Assembly (NCBI GenBank): GCA_964387935.1
Contig: CAYLZN010000077.1
Location: 1 to 19,454, forward strand
DNA: 19,454 nucleotides
Origin: CAYLZN01 sp964387935
GTDB lineage: Bacteria > Acidobacteriota > Vicinamibacteria > Vicinamibacterales > JAFNAJ01
Direction: 5' to 3'
This document shows, piece by piece, positions 1 to 8,210 of this stretch. The notes under the pieces were generated by a model. It made no database searches and was not told the origin of the DNA. It was given only the letters and a program-made list of their open reading frames with translations. Position numbers and translations under genes: made by a program. Each line of letters begins with the position of its first letter. The stretch's first letter is position 1.

Positions 1-999
<999 letters not shown>

Positions 1000-1030
1000 G
1001 CTCCCGGAACCACTGGCCGCCGGCCCCCAC

Positions 1031-1067
1031 GTATGCGCGACGCATACAGTGTATACGCGCCACATAC
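1031..1067. promoter_or_regulatory. Two tandem 17-bp palindromes, probable activator binding sites (UAS)
   Basis: Two copies of GTAT-N9-ATAC lie at 1031-1047 and 1051-1067. The first, GTATGCGCGACGCATAC, has perfect 7-bp arms around 3 bases; the second keeps the outer 4-bp arms. Their centres are 20 bp apart, about two helical turns, so two dimers would sit on the same face. They lie about 85-125 bp upstream of the -12 element at 1153, the usual place for enhancer-binding-protein sites. The adjacent sigma-54 activator is the natural candidate ligand; this pairing is inferred. Confidence 0.62.
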
Positions 1068-1140
1068 GCCCACTCCGGCTGCCCGGGCCGCTGATCGCCG
1101 CCAAACGCCGCACGTGGGGAAGGCCGGTCGGCCCGGCCCC

Positions 1141-1156
1141 TGGCACGAGGTCTGCT
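1141..1156 (+). promoter_or_regulatory. Sigma-54 (-24/-12) promoter
   Basis: TGGCACGAGGTCTGCT matches the sigma-54 consensus TGGCAC-N5-TTGCW closely, with the required GG-N10-GC spacing (GG 1142-1143, GC 1153-1154). The predicted transcript start is near 1166, giving a leader of about 26 bases. That leader contains a strong ribosome site, GGAGG (1181-1185), before the ATG at 1192. It would transcribe the four-gene signalling operon 1192-6127. Confidence 0.78.
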
Positions 1157-1191
1157 CTCGTCATGAGTGAGAGAGACGAGGGAGGCCGGCC

Positions 1192-2067
1192 ATGACGACC
1201 CGGATTGACCAGGAACGGGAGAGCGGCGGCTCGGAAGGTACGGGCACGGCCACGCGCCGCGTGCTGGTCGCAGCTCCACGCACGGCGCGCTGGGAAGGGA
1301 TCGTCCGTGCCATCGAGTCCGATCACATCACGTGCACGTGGATCGATCCGGCAGCCGCGCCGGCGGCCGTCGCGGCCGGCCTCGAGCGGGATCTCGGCGT
1401 GCTCGTCGTCGATCTCGGCCCCGACCAGGTCAAGGGCCTGAACCTCGTCGCCGCCTGCCGACAACGGGCCCGGCTGGCGCCGGTCGTGGTGGTCGCGGCC
1501 AGCCCGTCGATCGACCTGGCCAGACGGATTCGCCAATCGGGCGTGTTCTTCCTGGCGCTCGACCCCGTGACGCCAGACGAGATGCACGGCGTCGTGGTCA
1601 ACGCCTTCGACTGCCTCGCCCGCCATCGCCCGGACGCGAGCTCCTGCCGCACGCGGCCGCGCATCCTGGTCGTCGACGACGACGCCGACTTCGTGACGTC
1701 GGTGACGGCGCTGCTGGACTCGCAGGGCTACGCCGTGGCGACGGCGCGGAGCGCACGGGAGGCCCTGGATCACGTCAGGACCGAGGGCGTCGATCTGATC
1801 GTGCTCGACATCATGATGGAGTACGACGCGGCCGGGTACGAGGTGAACCAGGCCCTCAAGTTCGGGCCGGCCTTCGAGTGCTTCCGGCAGGTCCCGATCC
1901 TGATGGTGTCGTCGATCGACATCGACCCTGCCACACGGTTCAGGATGGCCGGTGAGGTGGACCTCGTGACGCCGGACGGTTACCTCGCCAAGCCGCTGGA
2001 TATTCCGAAATTCCTCGACACGATCAAGGCGCTGCTCGGCCCGTCCTCTCCCGCGTCCGAGGCATGA
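1192..2067 (+). CDS. Response regulator with a degenerate plus an intact receiver domain
   Basis: This cytoplasmic phosphorelay protein has 291 residues and no output domain. The first receiver-like domain (about 22-140) keeps a possible acceptor Asp74 (VVDLG) but lacks the acidic pair at its N-terminus (VLVAAPR) and the conserved Lys (LALDPVTP), so it is probably a pseudo-receiver. The second receiver (about 157-283) is complete: acidic pocket Asp162-164, acceptor Asp206 in VLDIMM, Ser240/Ser241, and Lys267 in AKPLD. It carries the long loop after the acceptor (MEYDAAGYEVNQ) seen in some stand-alone regulators. The start follows GGAGG with good spacing. The next gene begins at the stop codon, which implies co-translation. 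Without an output domain it is likely a phosphate relay or sink between the kinases and the upstream activator; that role is inferred. Confidence 0.93.
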   Translation: MTTRIDQERESGGSEGTGTATRRVLVAAPRTARWEGIVRAIESDHITCTWIDPAAAPAAVAAGLERDLGVLVVDLGPDQVKGLNLVAACRQRARLAPVVVVAASPSIDLARRIRQSGVFFLALDPVTPDEMHGVVVNAFDCLARHRPDASSCRTRPRILVVDDDADFVTSVTALLDSQGYAVATARSAREALDHVRTEGVDLIVLDIMMEYDAAGYEVNQALKFGPAFECFRQVPILMVSSIDIDPATRFRMAGEVDLVTPDGYLAKPLDIPKFLDTIKALLGPSSPASEA

Positions 2068-2075
2068 GGTCGGCC

Positions 2076-3233
2076 ATGAGCACCCGGGTCGTCGACGTCG
2101 TCGGGTCGAGCGTGGAAACGGTGCCGGCCGTTCCCCGCCGTGTCATGGTGATCGACGACGACGAGGTCATGCTGCTCTCGTGCCGCCGGGTCCTCGAGAA
2201 GGACGGCTACGAGGTGGAGACCTTCGCCAATGGCGCGAGCGGGATCCGCCGGGTCGTCGAGCGCCCACCGGAGCTGCTGCTCGTCGACCTCAAGATGCCC
2301 GAACTGGACGGGATCCAGGTCATCGAACGGGTGCGCCAGGCGGCCCCGGAAGTGGTCATCGCGGTCATCACGGGCTATGCCACGGTGGCCACGGCGGTGG
2401 ACGCCCTCAAGGCCGGCGCGTACGACTTCCTCCCGAAACCGTTCACGCCGGACGAGCTGCGCCTCATCGTGAACCGCGGCCACGAGCGCTGGCGCCTCGC
2501 GAGCGACTCGAAGCGGCTGCAGCAGGAAAAGGAGGAGGCCGAGCGTCGGTTCATCACGTTCGTGTCGCATCAGCTCAAGTCGCCGGCCGTGGCTGCCAAG
2601 CAGTACCTGGACGTCCTGCTGTACTCGTCGCCGGAGCCTCTGGGGGCCACGACGCGCGCATGGCTGGAGCGGGCGCAGGCGAGGCTGGACGAGATGATGA
2701 CGCTGATTCACGACTGGCTGGAGCTGTCGCGGATCGAACGGGGCGCGCTCGTGGAACCCGGAGCGTTCACCGACCTCGACCAGGCCGTGGCCGCGGGGTT
2801 GAACTCGTGCCGCCCGGCCGCCGAGGCGGCAGGGGTGATCCTGGAGCGCGGCCCCGGACCTCCCGCGGGTGCGGTCCGGGGAGACTCCGCGAGCCTCACG
2901 ACGCTCGTCACCAACCTCGTGAGCAACGGCATCAAGTACAACCGCGTGGGTGGACGCGTCACGGTGCAGTCCATGCGGGCCGGCGACGTGGTGGTCCTCA
3001 AGGTGTCGGATACGGGAATCGGCATCCCCGAGAGCGCGCTGCCCCACCTGTTCGAGGAGTTCTTCCGGGTCCGGAACGACCAGACACGCGACATTCCGGG
3101 CAGCGGACTCGGCCTGGCGATCTGCCGGCGGATCGTGGCGGCGCTCGGGGGCTCGATCGACGTCGAGAGCGGCGTCGGCGAGGGCACGACCTTCGTGGTG
3201 GGCCTGCCCTGCGCCGCCGAGGAGGCGGCGTAA
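2076..3233 (+). CDS. Receiver-histidine kinase (REC-HisKA-HATPase), soluble
   Basis: An N-terminal receiver is followed by a kinase core, so this protein can accept phosphate and also autophosphorylate. The receiver spans about residues 21-138, with acidic triplet DDD, acceptor Asp71 (LVDLKMPELDG), ITGYA and KPF. A charged helical linker follows. HisKA has the H-box VSHQLKSP (His165). The ATPase has N-box NLVSNGIKYN, G1 DTGIGIP, FFR and G2 GSGLGLAI. There are no membrane segments. I chose ATG 2076 because GAGG lies 6 bases upstream. An in-frame ATG at 2064 overlaps the previous stop as ATGA and would add four residues, but lacks a well-placed ribosome site. Phosphoryl flow from the membrane kinase gene downstream to this receiver is plausible but inferred. 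Confidence 0.95.
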   Translation: MSTRVVDVVGSSVETVPAVPRRVMVIDDDEVMLLSCRRVLEKDGYEVETFANGASGIRRVVERPPELLLVDLKMPELDGIQVIERVRQAAPEVVIAVITGYATVATAVDALKAGAYDFLPKPFTPDELRLIVNRGHERWRLASDSKRLQQEKEEAERRFITFVSHQLKSPAVAAKQYLDVLLYSSPEPLGATTRAWLERAQARLDEMMTLIHDWLELSRIERGALVEPGAFTDLDQAVAAGLNSCRPAAEAAGVILERGPGPPAGAVRGDSASLTTLVTNLVSNGIKYNRVGGRVTVQSMRAGDVVVLKVSDTGIGIPESALPHLFEEFFRVRNDQTRDIPGSGLGLAICRRIVAALGGSIDVESGVGEGTTFVVGLPCAAEEAA

Positions 3234-3288
3234 GCTATTGGAGACGCGCGGCGCGCGCCCGCGGCGTGCCGCACCCAGGGGGTTGAGG

Positions 3289-5319
3289 ATGCGCTGGCTC
3301 GCCCCTCGTTCGCTCCGGACCAAGATCACTGCGGCCTTCACGCTGATCGTCGTGGGCGGGACCGTCGTGTCCACGCTGATCGGCGCGCGGATCATCACCG
3401 ACGCGATGTTGAACCAGGCGCGGTCGCGCGGGCGGCAGGGACTCGAGGCCGTCCAGGCGGTCCATCGCGATCAACTGACGCAGGTGGCGGAGTCGGTGGC
3501 TCGCGCCGCCGCGGAGGGCCCCGTCCGGGAGGCGCTCCGTTCGGGTTCGCCGGAGGCCCTGTCAGCGGCACTGGCGACGGCCCGTGACGCGGCCGGGCTC
3601 AGCTTCCTCGGTTACGTGGATGCGCGAGCGTTGCGGGTCGTGCGGGCCGACCAGCCCGGGCCGTCGGCCCTCGCACCCGCGCTGCGAGGACCTGTGCTGG
3701 CCGCCCTGGAAGGTCGCCCCGTCACCAGCACGGAGGTGCTCGACCGCGACACCCTGGAAACCGAGCACCGCGATCTCCCCGCGCTCGCGGCGGTCCACCT
3801 CGACCCGGGACCGGCCTCCGGCGCGGCGCCCGCCGGCGTGCTCACCGACGGGCTCGTCCTGCTGTCGGCGGTACCGCTGCCCCAGGCCGCGGCGCCGACC
3901 GGGGTGCTCTACGGCGGCATCCTCCGCAACAACCGGTCCGAGATCGTCGATCGCGTGGAGGAACTCCTCTACGGACGAGAGCGACACGGGGAGCGCCAGA
4001 TCGGCACCGTGGCCCTCGTGCTGGACGACGTCTGGATTTCGACCAACATGGTCCGGCCAGACGGGCGGCGGGCCACCGGCACGGTCCTGCCGCCGAATGT
4101 CGCCGCGGCAATGCGCCGGGGCGAGCGATGGTCCGGCCTCGCCCTGGTGGCGGGCAGCTCGTACGAGGCGGCCTGCGCCCCGGTCCGGAATCACGCCGAC
4201 CAGGTCGTGGGTGCCTGGTTCGTCGGCCTCCTCGAGGCGCCGTTCCTGGCGGCCCGGACCAGCGTCATGCGGACGTTCCTGGTCGTCTGCCTCGTGGGTC
4301 TGCTGATCGTGCTCGCGCTGACCTACGCGCTCACGCGGACGATGATCCGGCCGCTCGAGGAGATGGCCTCGGCGACGAGGCGCATTGCGGCCGGTGACCT
4401 CGCCGTCTCGGTGACGGCCGCGTCGCGCGACGAGATCGGGGAACTCGCCGCCTCGTTCAACGACATGCTTGCCAGCCTCCAGACGATGAACCGCGAGCTG
4501 CAGACGTGGGCGCACACGCTCGAGGACAAGGTGCGCGAACGCAGCGACGAGCTCGTCGCCGTCCAGGAGCGCATGGCGCGCTCCGAAAAGCTGGCGTCGG
4601 TCGGACGCCTGGCGGCGGGTGTCGCACACGGGCTGAACAACCCGCTGGGCGGCATCATGTCACTGGCGATGCTCGCCCTGGAGGACATGCCAGCCGACCA
4701 CCCGCTGCGGAACGACCTCGACACCATCGTGAAGCAGACGCTGCGATGTCGCGAGATCGTCAAGGGTCTGCTCGACTTCTCCCACCAGTCGGAGGCGCAG
4801 GTCGCGCGCACCGACATCAATGCGCTGATGGACAGCACGCTGGCCCTGCTCGGGCGCCAGGCGAGCTTCGACAACATCCACCTGGTCCGGCGCATGCAGT
4901 CACCACTCCCGCCGGTCCTCATCGACCCGGGCCAGCTCCAGGAGGTGTTCTTCAACCTGGTGATCAATGCCGCCGACGCGATGGAGGAACACGGCGAGCT
5001 GACGGTCGAGACCGCGCACGACGAGCTGGCGAGCGAGGTCGTCATCCGGATCAGTGACACGGGCAAGGGCATCCCGCCCGAGGTGATGCCGATGCTGTTC
5101 GAGCCCTTCTTCACGACGAAGAAGGTGGGCCAGGGCACCGGCCTGGGGCTGGCCATCGCTCACGGCGTGATCACACGGGCCGGCGGACGCATCGAGGTCG
5201 CCAGCCGCCCCGGTTCGACGATGTTCACACTCCGGCTTCCGGTCGCGACCGACGAAGGAGACGGGCATGGCGCGCCGGCGACAACTGGTGCTTGGATTCG
5301 GCAACCCGCGGGCCGCTGA
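3289..5319 (+). CDS. Membrane sensor histidine kinase (Cache-like sensor, HAMP, HisKA, HATPase)
   Basis: This 676-residue sensor kinase has a first membrane segment (about 13-35) and a long extracytoplasmic region (about 36-325). That region looks like a double Cache fold, ending with a Cache-like segment around IGTVALVLDD and VVGAWFVGLLEA. The second membrane segment (about 329-349) leads to HAMP (about 350-403), a coiled coil, and HisKA with H-box GVAHGLNNPLGG (His447). The NtrB-like ATPase has N-box NLVINAADAM (Asn556/Asn560), DTGKGIP, FFTTK and GTGLGL. The residue after the phosphorylated His is Gly448, where the family nearly always has Glu or Asp, so autokinase chemistry may be altered. 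ATG 3289 is preceded by AGGGGG. The frame is open further upstream, but that part overlaps the previous gene and is not kinase-like. The 3' end overlaps the next gene by 53 bp. The ligand is not recognisable. Confidence 0.95.
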   Translation: MRWLAPRSLRTKITAAFTLIVVGGTVVSTLIGARIITDAMLNQARSRGRQGLEAVQAVHRDQLTQVAESVARAAAEGPVREALRSGSPEALSAALATARDAAGLSFLGYVDARALRVVRADQPGPSALAPALRGPVLAALEGRPVTSTEVLDRDTLETEHRDLPALAAVHLDPGPASGAAPAGVLTDGLVLLSAVPLPQAAAPTGVLYGGILRNNRSEIVDRVEELLYGRERHGERQIGTVALVLDDVWISTNMVRPDGRRATGTVLPPNVAAAMRRGERWSGLALVAGSSYEAACAPVRNHADQVVGAWFVGLLEAPFLAARTSVMRTFLVVCLVGLLIVLALTYALTRTMIRPLEEMASATRRIAAGDLAVSVTAASRDEIGELAASFNDMLASLQTMNRELQTWAHTLEDKVRERSDELVAVQERMARSEKLASVGRLAAGVAHGLNNPLGGIMSLAMLALEDMPADHPLRNDLDTIVKQTLRCREIVKGLLDFSHQSEAQVARTDINALMDSTLALLGRQASFDNIHLVRRMQSPLPPVLIDPGQLQEVFFNLVINAADAMEEHGELTVETAHDELASEVVIRISDTGKGIPPEVMPMLFEPFFTTKKVGQGTGLGLAIAHGVITRAGGRIEVASRPGSTMFTLRLPVATDEGDGHGAPATTGAWIRQPAGR

Positions 5320-6127
5320 GGGCGGCTTCGGCGGTGTGGTCATCGACGTGCTGCGACGCTGTCCCGGCCTCGCCGAGACCGCGGACCTGCGCGACGCCGG
5401 GCCGGATCTCCCGGCGCTCGTCGAGACGTTCGCGGGCTATGACGTCGTGATCCTGGTGGGCGCCCTGGAGGGCGAGGGGAGGCCTGGCGAGGTCGTGGAA
5501 CTCGACGAACCCACGGCCATGAGCCTCGGGCCCGCCGCGCCGGCCGATCGCGAGTCGCCGCCACTGGTCGCCCTGACCGGCTTTCGACGGCTGCACCCGG
5601 AGGCCTCGACGCGGCTCGCGGTCGTCGGCTGGCGCACCGACGGTTCCGGAGAGCGGGCCGCCGCGCCCGTCGAGGCTGTCGCTGACGCCGTGGCCACCAT
5701 TGCCGATCGCCTCGCGTTCGAGGGAGCCGCGCGCCCGTTCCAGACCTGCGGTGCCTGCCGCACGCCCTGGAAGACCTGGCACCACTTCGTCGTCGATCCC
5801 CGCGTGCGGCTGCTCGGGCTGCAGGCCGTGCCCCTGCTGCCCGACGTGAACCTGCTGATCTTCGAGCACGGGTGCGGCAGCTCCGTGTCGATCCTCACGC
5901 GGCGCCTGCAGCCGCTCCTGCCCGACGACGCGCGCGCCCGATGGCCATCGCTGCGCGACTCGGCGGAGTGCCCCGGTCACTGCCGGTCGCTGGCGGACAT
6001 CGCTGCCTGCGATCGGCACTGCCGGAACGCGCGCGAACGCGAGCTGATCAGGCTCGTCGAGCGGGTGCGTTCAGAGGTCGCCTCCGCCCTGCGTGCGTCG
6101 GGGGACGCCGCGCCGCTCACCACCTGA
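5267..6127 (+). CDS. Degenerate hydrogenase-maturation-protease (HyaD/HybD-like) domain fused to a Cys-rich domain
   Basis: The N-terminal part (about 6-150) follows the HyaD/HybD/HycI fold: VLGFGNP at the start, a glycine-rich turn, VVIDVL, VVILVGALEGEGRPGEV, then LAVVGW. The family's nickel-sensing acids appear lost: AEGG stands where GDDG/DEAIG is usual, and VGA (Gly65) where VDA is usual. The His after the third strand also seems absent. Proteolysis is therefore doubtful. The C-terminal part (about 158-255) has Cys161-x2-Cys164, an HGCG motif (Cys203), then Cys235-x3-Cys239 and Cys248-x3-Cys252, suggesting a metal or redox site. Start ATG 5267 has AAGGAG six bases upstream, inside the end of the kinase gene. 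Being last in the signalling operon, it may report hydrogenase or metal state to the kinases (inference). The 3' end overlaps the convergent gene by 11 bp. Confidence 0.82.
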   Translation: MARRRQLVLGFGNPRAAEGGFGGVVIDVLRRCPGLAETADLRDAGPDLPALVETFAGYDVVILVGALEGEGRPGEVVELDEPTAMSLGPAAPADRESPPLVALTGFRRLHPEASTRLAVVGWRTDGSGERAAAPVEAVADAVATIADRLAFEGAARPFQTCGACRTPWKTWHHFVVDPRVRLLGLQAVPLLPDVNLLIFEHGCGSSVSILTRRLQPLLPDDARARWPSLRDSAECPGHCRSLADIAACDRHCRNARERELIRLVERVRSEVASALRASGDAAPLTT

Positions 6128-7661
6128 ACGCCGTGCTCGCCGCCGCGTCCGACAGGCGGCGGGCCAGCGCGCCGGCAACGCCGCGATCGAGATAGGGGAT
6201 GTCCACGCGGTGCGTGAACTCGCCCGCGCCGGCCGTATCCACCTTCACGCGCGCCATGGCGCTGCGGCGGTCGAACGGGGACTCGTGCAGCGCCACCGTC
6301 TGGATCTTGTTCACCCGCGCCACCGTGACCTGACGCCTGAGCCAGCCGCTCCTCATCAACACCACGTCATCCGCTTCAGCCCAGCCGAGATGCTCGACGT
6401 ACGTCCGGGCGCTCACGAGGGACCAGGCGGCGAGGACGGCGAAGAGAACGATCGCGCCCCACCCGAGGACGAGTGAGGCGCCCAGCGAGCCGACGACGCT
6501 CAGCATCAGCATCGGCTTCACCGCACGACGAAACGCGCGCGGATGGACGGGCTGCCAGTCCACCGCGTCCAGTGTGAATCCCGGCAGCACCTGACCGAGC
6601 AGCGTCGGCACCTCGGTGCGACGAATGAGCGGCGCCAGCCACGTGCGCGCCGGTGTGGCCGATCGGCCTTGCTCACGACCGCCACTCCCACCACCGCCCG
6701 CCGTCTCGACCCGCACCGACGTCCGCCTGGCCAGACGATGAAGGGGACCGTCGCTGATGGTGAGGGTCTGCACCCGCCGCATCGGCACCGTGGCGGTCAT
6801 GCGCGTGAAGAGGCCGCAGGCCGTGCGAAGGTCCTCGCCGATTCGCGTGAGGCGGAAGTCGTAGAGCCTGACGAGGGCCCACAGGGTGGACGCCACCCGC
6901 GCCATCACCAGGAACGCCACCAATGCCGCCGCGGCCACCGCCATCCCTGCCCACGGCATGGGTCCATCGCCGAAGACGGCCCGCACGAAGTCGCGGCCGA
7001 CGGCGCGGCCGAACGAGTCGCTCGCGAAGGCCCATCCCAGCAGGCGATTGGGCAAGCCGGTCTCCCACAAAGCACCAAAGAGCGCGCCAAAGAGGATGAG
7101 GCCGCGATTGTCGAGGATGCCGTACAGCAGGAGTTCGCGGGAATTGAGATGCACGAGTTGCACAGCGCGCACCGGGTGCTCGGGGTGCTCGAGGCGTCGA
7201 TCGGCGAAGACGTGGCGACGAATCTCGTCGAGCGAGGTCCGTGGCAACACGCTCAGCCGCGCCTCCTCCTCGTTGCCGCCGGCAGTCTCGACCCGCACCT
7301 CGATGACGCCGAAGACGCGATGCAGGACGTTCTCGATGGCGTCCACGTTCTGGATCCGCGAGAAGGGAATGTGACGCTCCGTGCGGAAGATGATTCCCGA
7401 CTTGACGACCAGTTCGCTGTCGTCGAGACGCAGGCGAAACGACATGTAGCGCGCGACAGAGGTGATGGCCGCCGGCACGATCAGGATCAGCAGCCAGAAC
7501 TCCCACCCGGAGGAAGGAAAGGGCCCGAACCTGAACATCTCCGCCTCGTCGGATCGCGACAGGCCGAAGAGCAGCAGGACCGCTGGCAAGGCAAATCTCC
7601 TGAGGTGACGCCCCAGGTCGAACAGCAGCGTGGCTGGATGGAGGCGTTGCTCACACGGCAT
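6117..7661 (-). CDS. YdbT-like membrane protein with three bacterial PH (DUF304/bPH2) domains
   Basis: This membrane protein has 514 residues and three bPH2 repeats at about 72-130, 265-324 and 420-480. Each repeat shows the same pattern of an R/KxQ core followed by P-(L/F)-xR and V.VxTAG: SRIQNVD, RRVQTL and NKIQTV. Hydrophobic hairpins precede each repeat (about 22-35 and 57-72; 185-265; 385-420). The layout and length match Bacillus YdbT (about 490 residues), which works with YdbS and has been linked to tolerance of certain bacteriocins; substrate and biochemistry are unknown. I chose ATG 7661, which has GGGAG six bases upstream; a GTG at 7691 extends the frame but lies deeper inside the YdbS-like gene. 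It overlaps that upstream gene by 11 bp, so translation is probably coupled. Confidence 0.93.
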   Translation of the reverse strand: MPCEQRLHPATLLFDLGRHLRRFALPAVLLLFGLSRSDEAEMFRFGPFPSSGWEFWLLILIVPAAITSVARYMSFRLRLDDSELVVKSGIIFRTERHIPFSRIQNVDAIENVLHRVFGVIEVRVETAGGNEEEARLSVLPRTSLDEIRRHVFADRRLEHPEHPVRAVQLVHLNSRELLLYGILDNRGLILFGALFGALWETGLPNRLLGWAFASDSFGRAVGRDFVRAVFGDGPMPWAGMAVAAAALVAFLVMARVASTLWALVRLYDFRLTRIGEDLRTACGLFTRMTATVPMRRVQTLTISDGPLHRLARRTSVRVETAGGGGSGGREQGRSATPARTWLAPLIRRTEVPTLLGQVLPGFTLDAVDWQPVHPRAFRRAVKPMLMLSVVGSLGASLVLGWGAIVLFAVLAAWSLVSARTYVEHLGWAEADDVVLMRSGWLRRQVTVARVNKIQTVALHESPFDRRSAMARVKVDTAGAGEFTHRVDIPYLDRGVAGALARRLSDAAASTAFRW

Positions 7662-8166
7662 CGCCTGCTCCCGTGGGCAACAACTGCTCACGCAGCGCCA
7701 GCGCGCGGCCGTGCTCGAGGCCGTGCAGTTCCACCTTCGCGTAGTCCGTGCCCGCCGTGTAGATGACCAGCGTGCCCAGCCCGTACCGGCGCTCGAGCGG
7801 GCCCTGCGTGACGTCGATGTGCTGCACGCGCGACCTGGGCACGTTGATCACCACGCGCCAGTAGACGCCGCGGCGAATCTCGAGACCCTCGTCGGCGACG
7901 CGATACGACGTGTGGCCGTAGGCGCGCGCCGGCCAGGTGCGCGCATGCCACAGCCCGAACGCCGTCCAGCCCGTCCACGCCACGAGAGGCAGGGTCCGCA
8001 CCCACACCCGCACGTCGTCAGCGACCAGCCAGAAGATGCCGATGCCCACGAGCGAGCCAAGGCTGATGGCGGCCACCACAATGGTGTCGACGATTCGATC
8101 GAGGGGAATCACCCTCGGATCCAAGCGCTGGTGCGCGGCACTGTTCCCGGGATGCAACTCACTCAC
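7651..8166 (-). CDS. YdbS-like PH-domain (bPH2/DUF304) membrane protein
   Basis: This protein of about 171 residues has two hydrophobic segments (about 20-40 and 55-75) and then one bPH2 domain, whose core reads SRVQHIDVTQGPLERRYGL followed by IYTAG. It is the usual small partner of the three-domain protein encoded next to it. I chose GTG 8166. The frame extends to a TTG at 8214 that overlaps the previous stop as TTGA, but the extra codons (TTT CGT CCT AGA) are unlike the local GC-biased coding style, and the stretch holds a TAGAAT hexamer seven bases before the GTG. The start is therefore uncertain by 16 codons. It lies downstream of the secreted pseudoprotease gene and may share its transcript. 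Confidence 0.9.
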   Translation of the reverse strand: MSELHPGNSAAHQRLDPRVIPLDRIVDTIVVAAISLGSLVGIGIFWLVADDVRVWVRTLPLVAWTGWTAFGLWHARTWPARAYGHTSYRVADEGLEIRRGVYWRVVINVPRSRVQHIDVTQGPLERRYGLGTLVIYTAGTDYAKVELHGLEHGRALALREQLLPTGAGDAV

Positions 8167-8173
8167 CGTCGGG

Positions 8174-8179
8174 ATTCTA
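8174..8179 (-). promoter_or_regulatory. Possible -10 box (TAGAAT) for a leaderless ydbS-like mRNA
   Basis: TAGAAT on the minus strand ends seven bases before the GTG at 8166, which would place the first transcribed base at the start codon. There is no Shine-Dalgarno sequence before this GTG and no clear -35 element. The evidence is the hexamer, its spacing and the local AT content only. Confidence 0.3.
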
Positions 8180-8210
8180 GGACGAAACTCCGCCGACGAG
8201 GGGAACCAGT

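Noticed and set aside
1157..1180. CTCGTC/GACGAG inverted repeat beside the sigma-54 promoter
   Set aside because: The stem is only 6 bp with a 12-base loop, and half of it precedes the predicted transcript start.
1163..1195. Ten-codon leader ORF ending in an ATGA overlap with the response-regulator start
   Set aside because: The sigma-54 promoter predicts transcription from about 1166, so its ATG would not be in the mRNA.
1980..3398. 472-residue minus-strand ORF
   Set aside because: It lies antisense to the REC-kinase gene, is Arg/His/Asp-rich without motifs, and arises from GC-rich codon bias.
3562..4629. 355-residue minus-strand ORF
   Set aside because: It is antisense to the Cache-HAMP kinase, whose helices and HAMP fix the coding strand.
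5225..5319. Kinase/HyaD-like overlap as a sequencing frameshift joining the two genes
   Set aside because: The kinase ATPase domain ends normally before the overlap, and the second gene has its own strong ribosome site and start.
6543..7766. 407-residue plus-strand ORF
   Set aside because: It is antisense to the YdbT-like gene, where three PH-domain repeats show the true frame.
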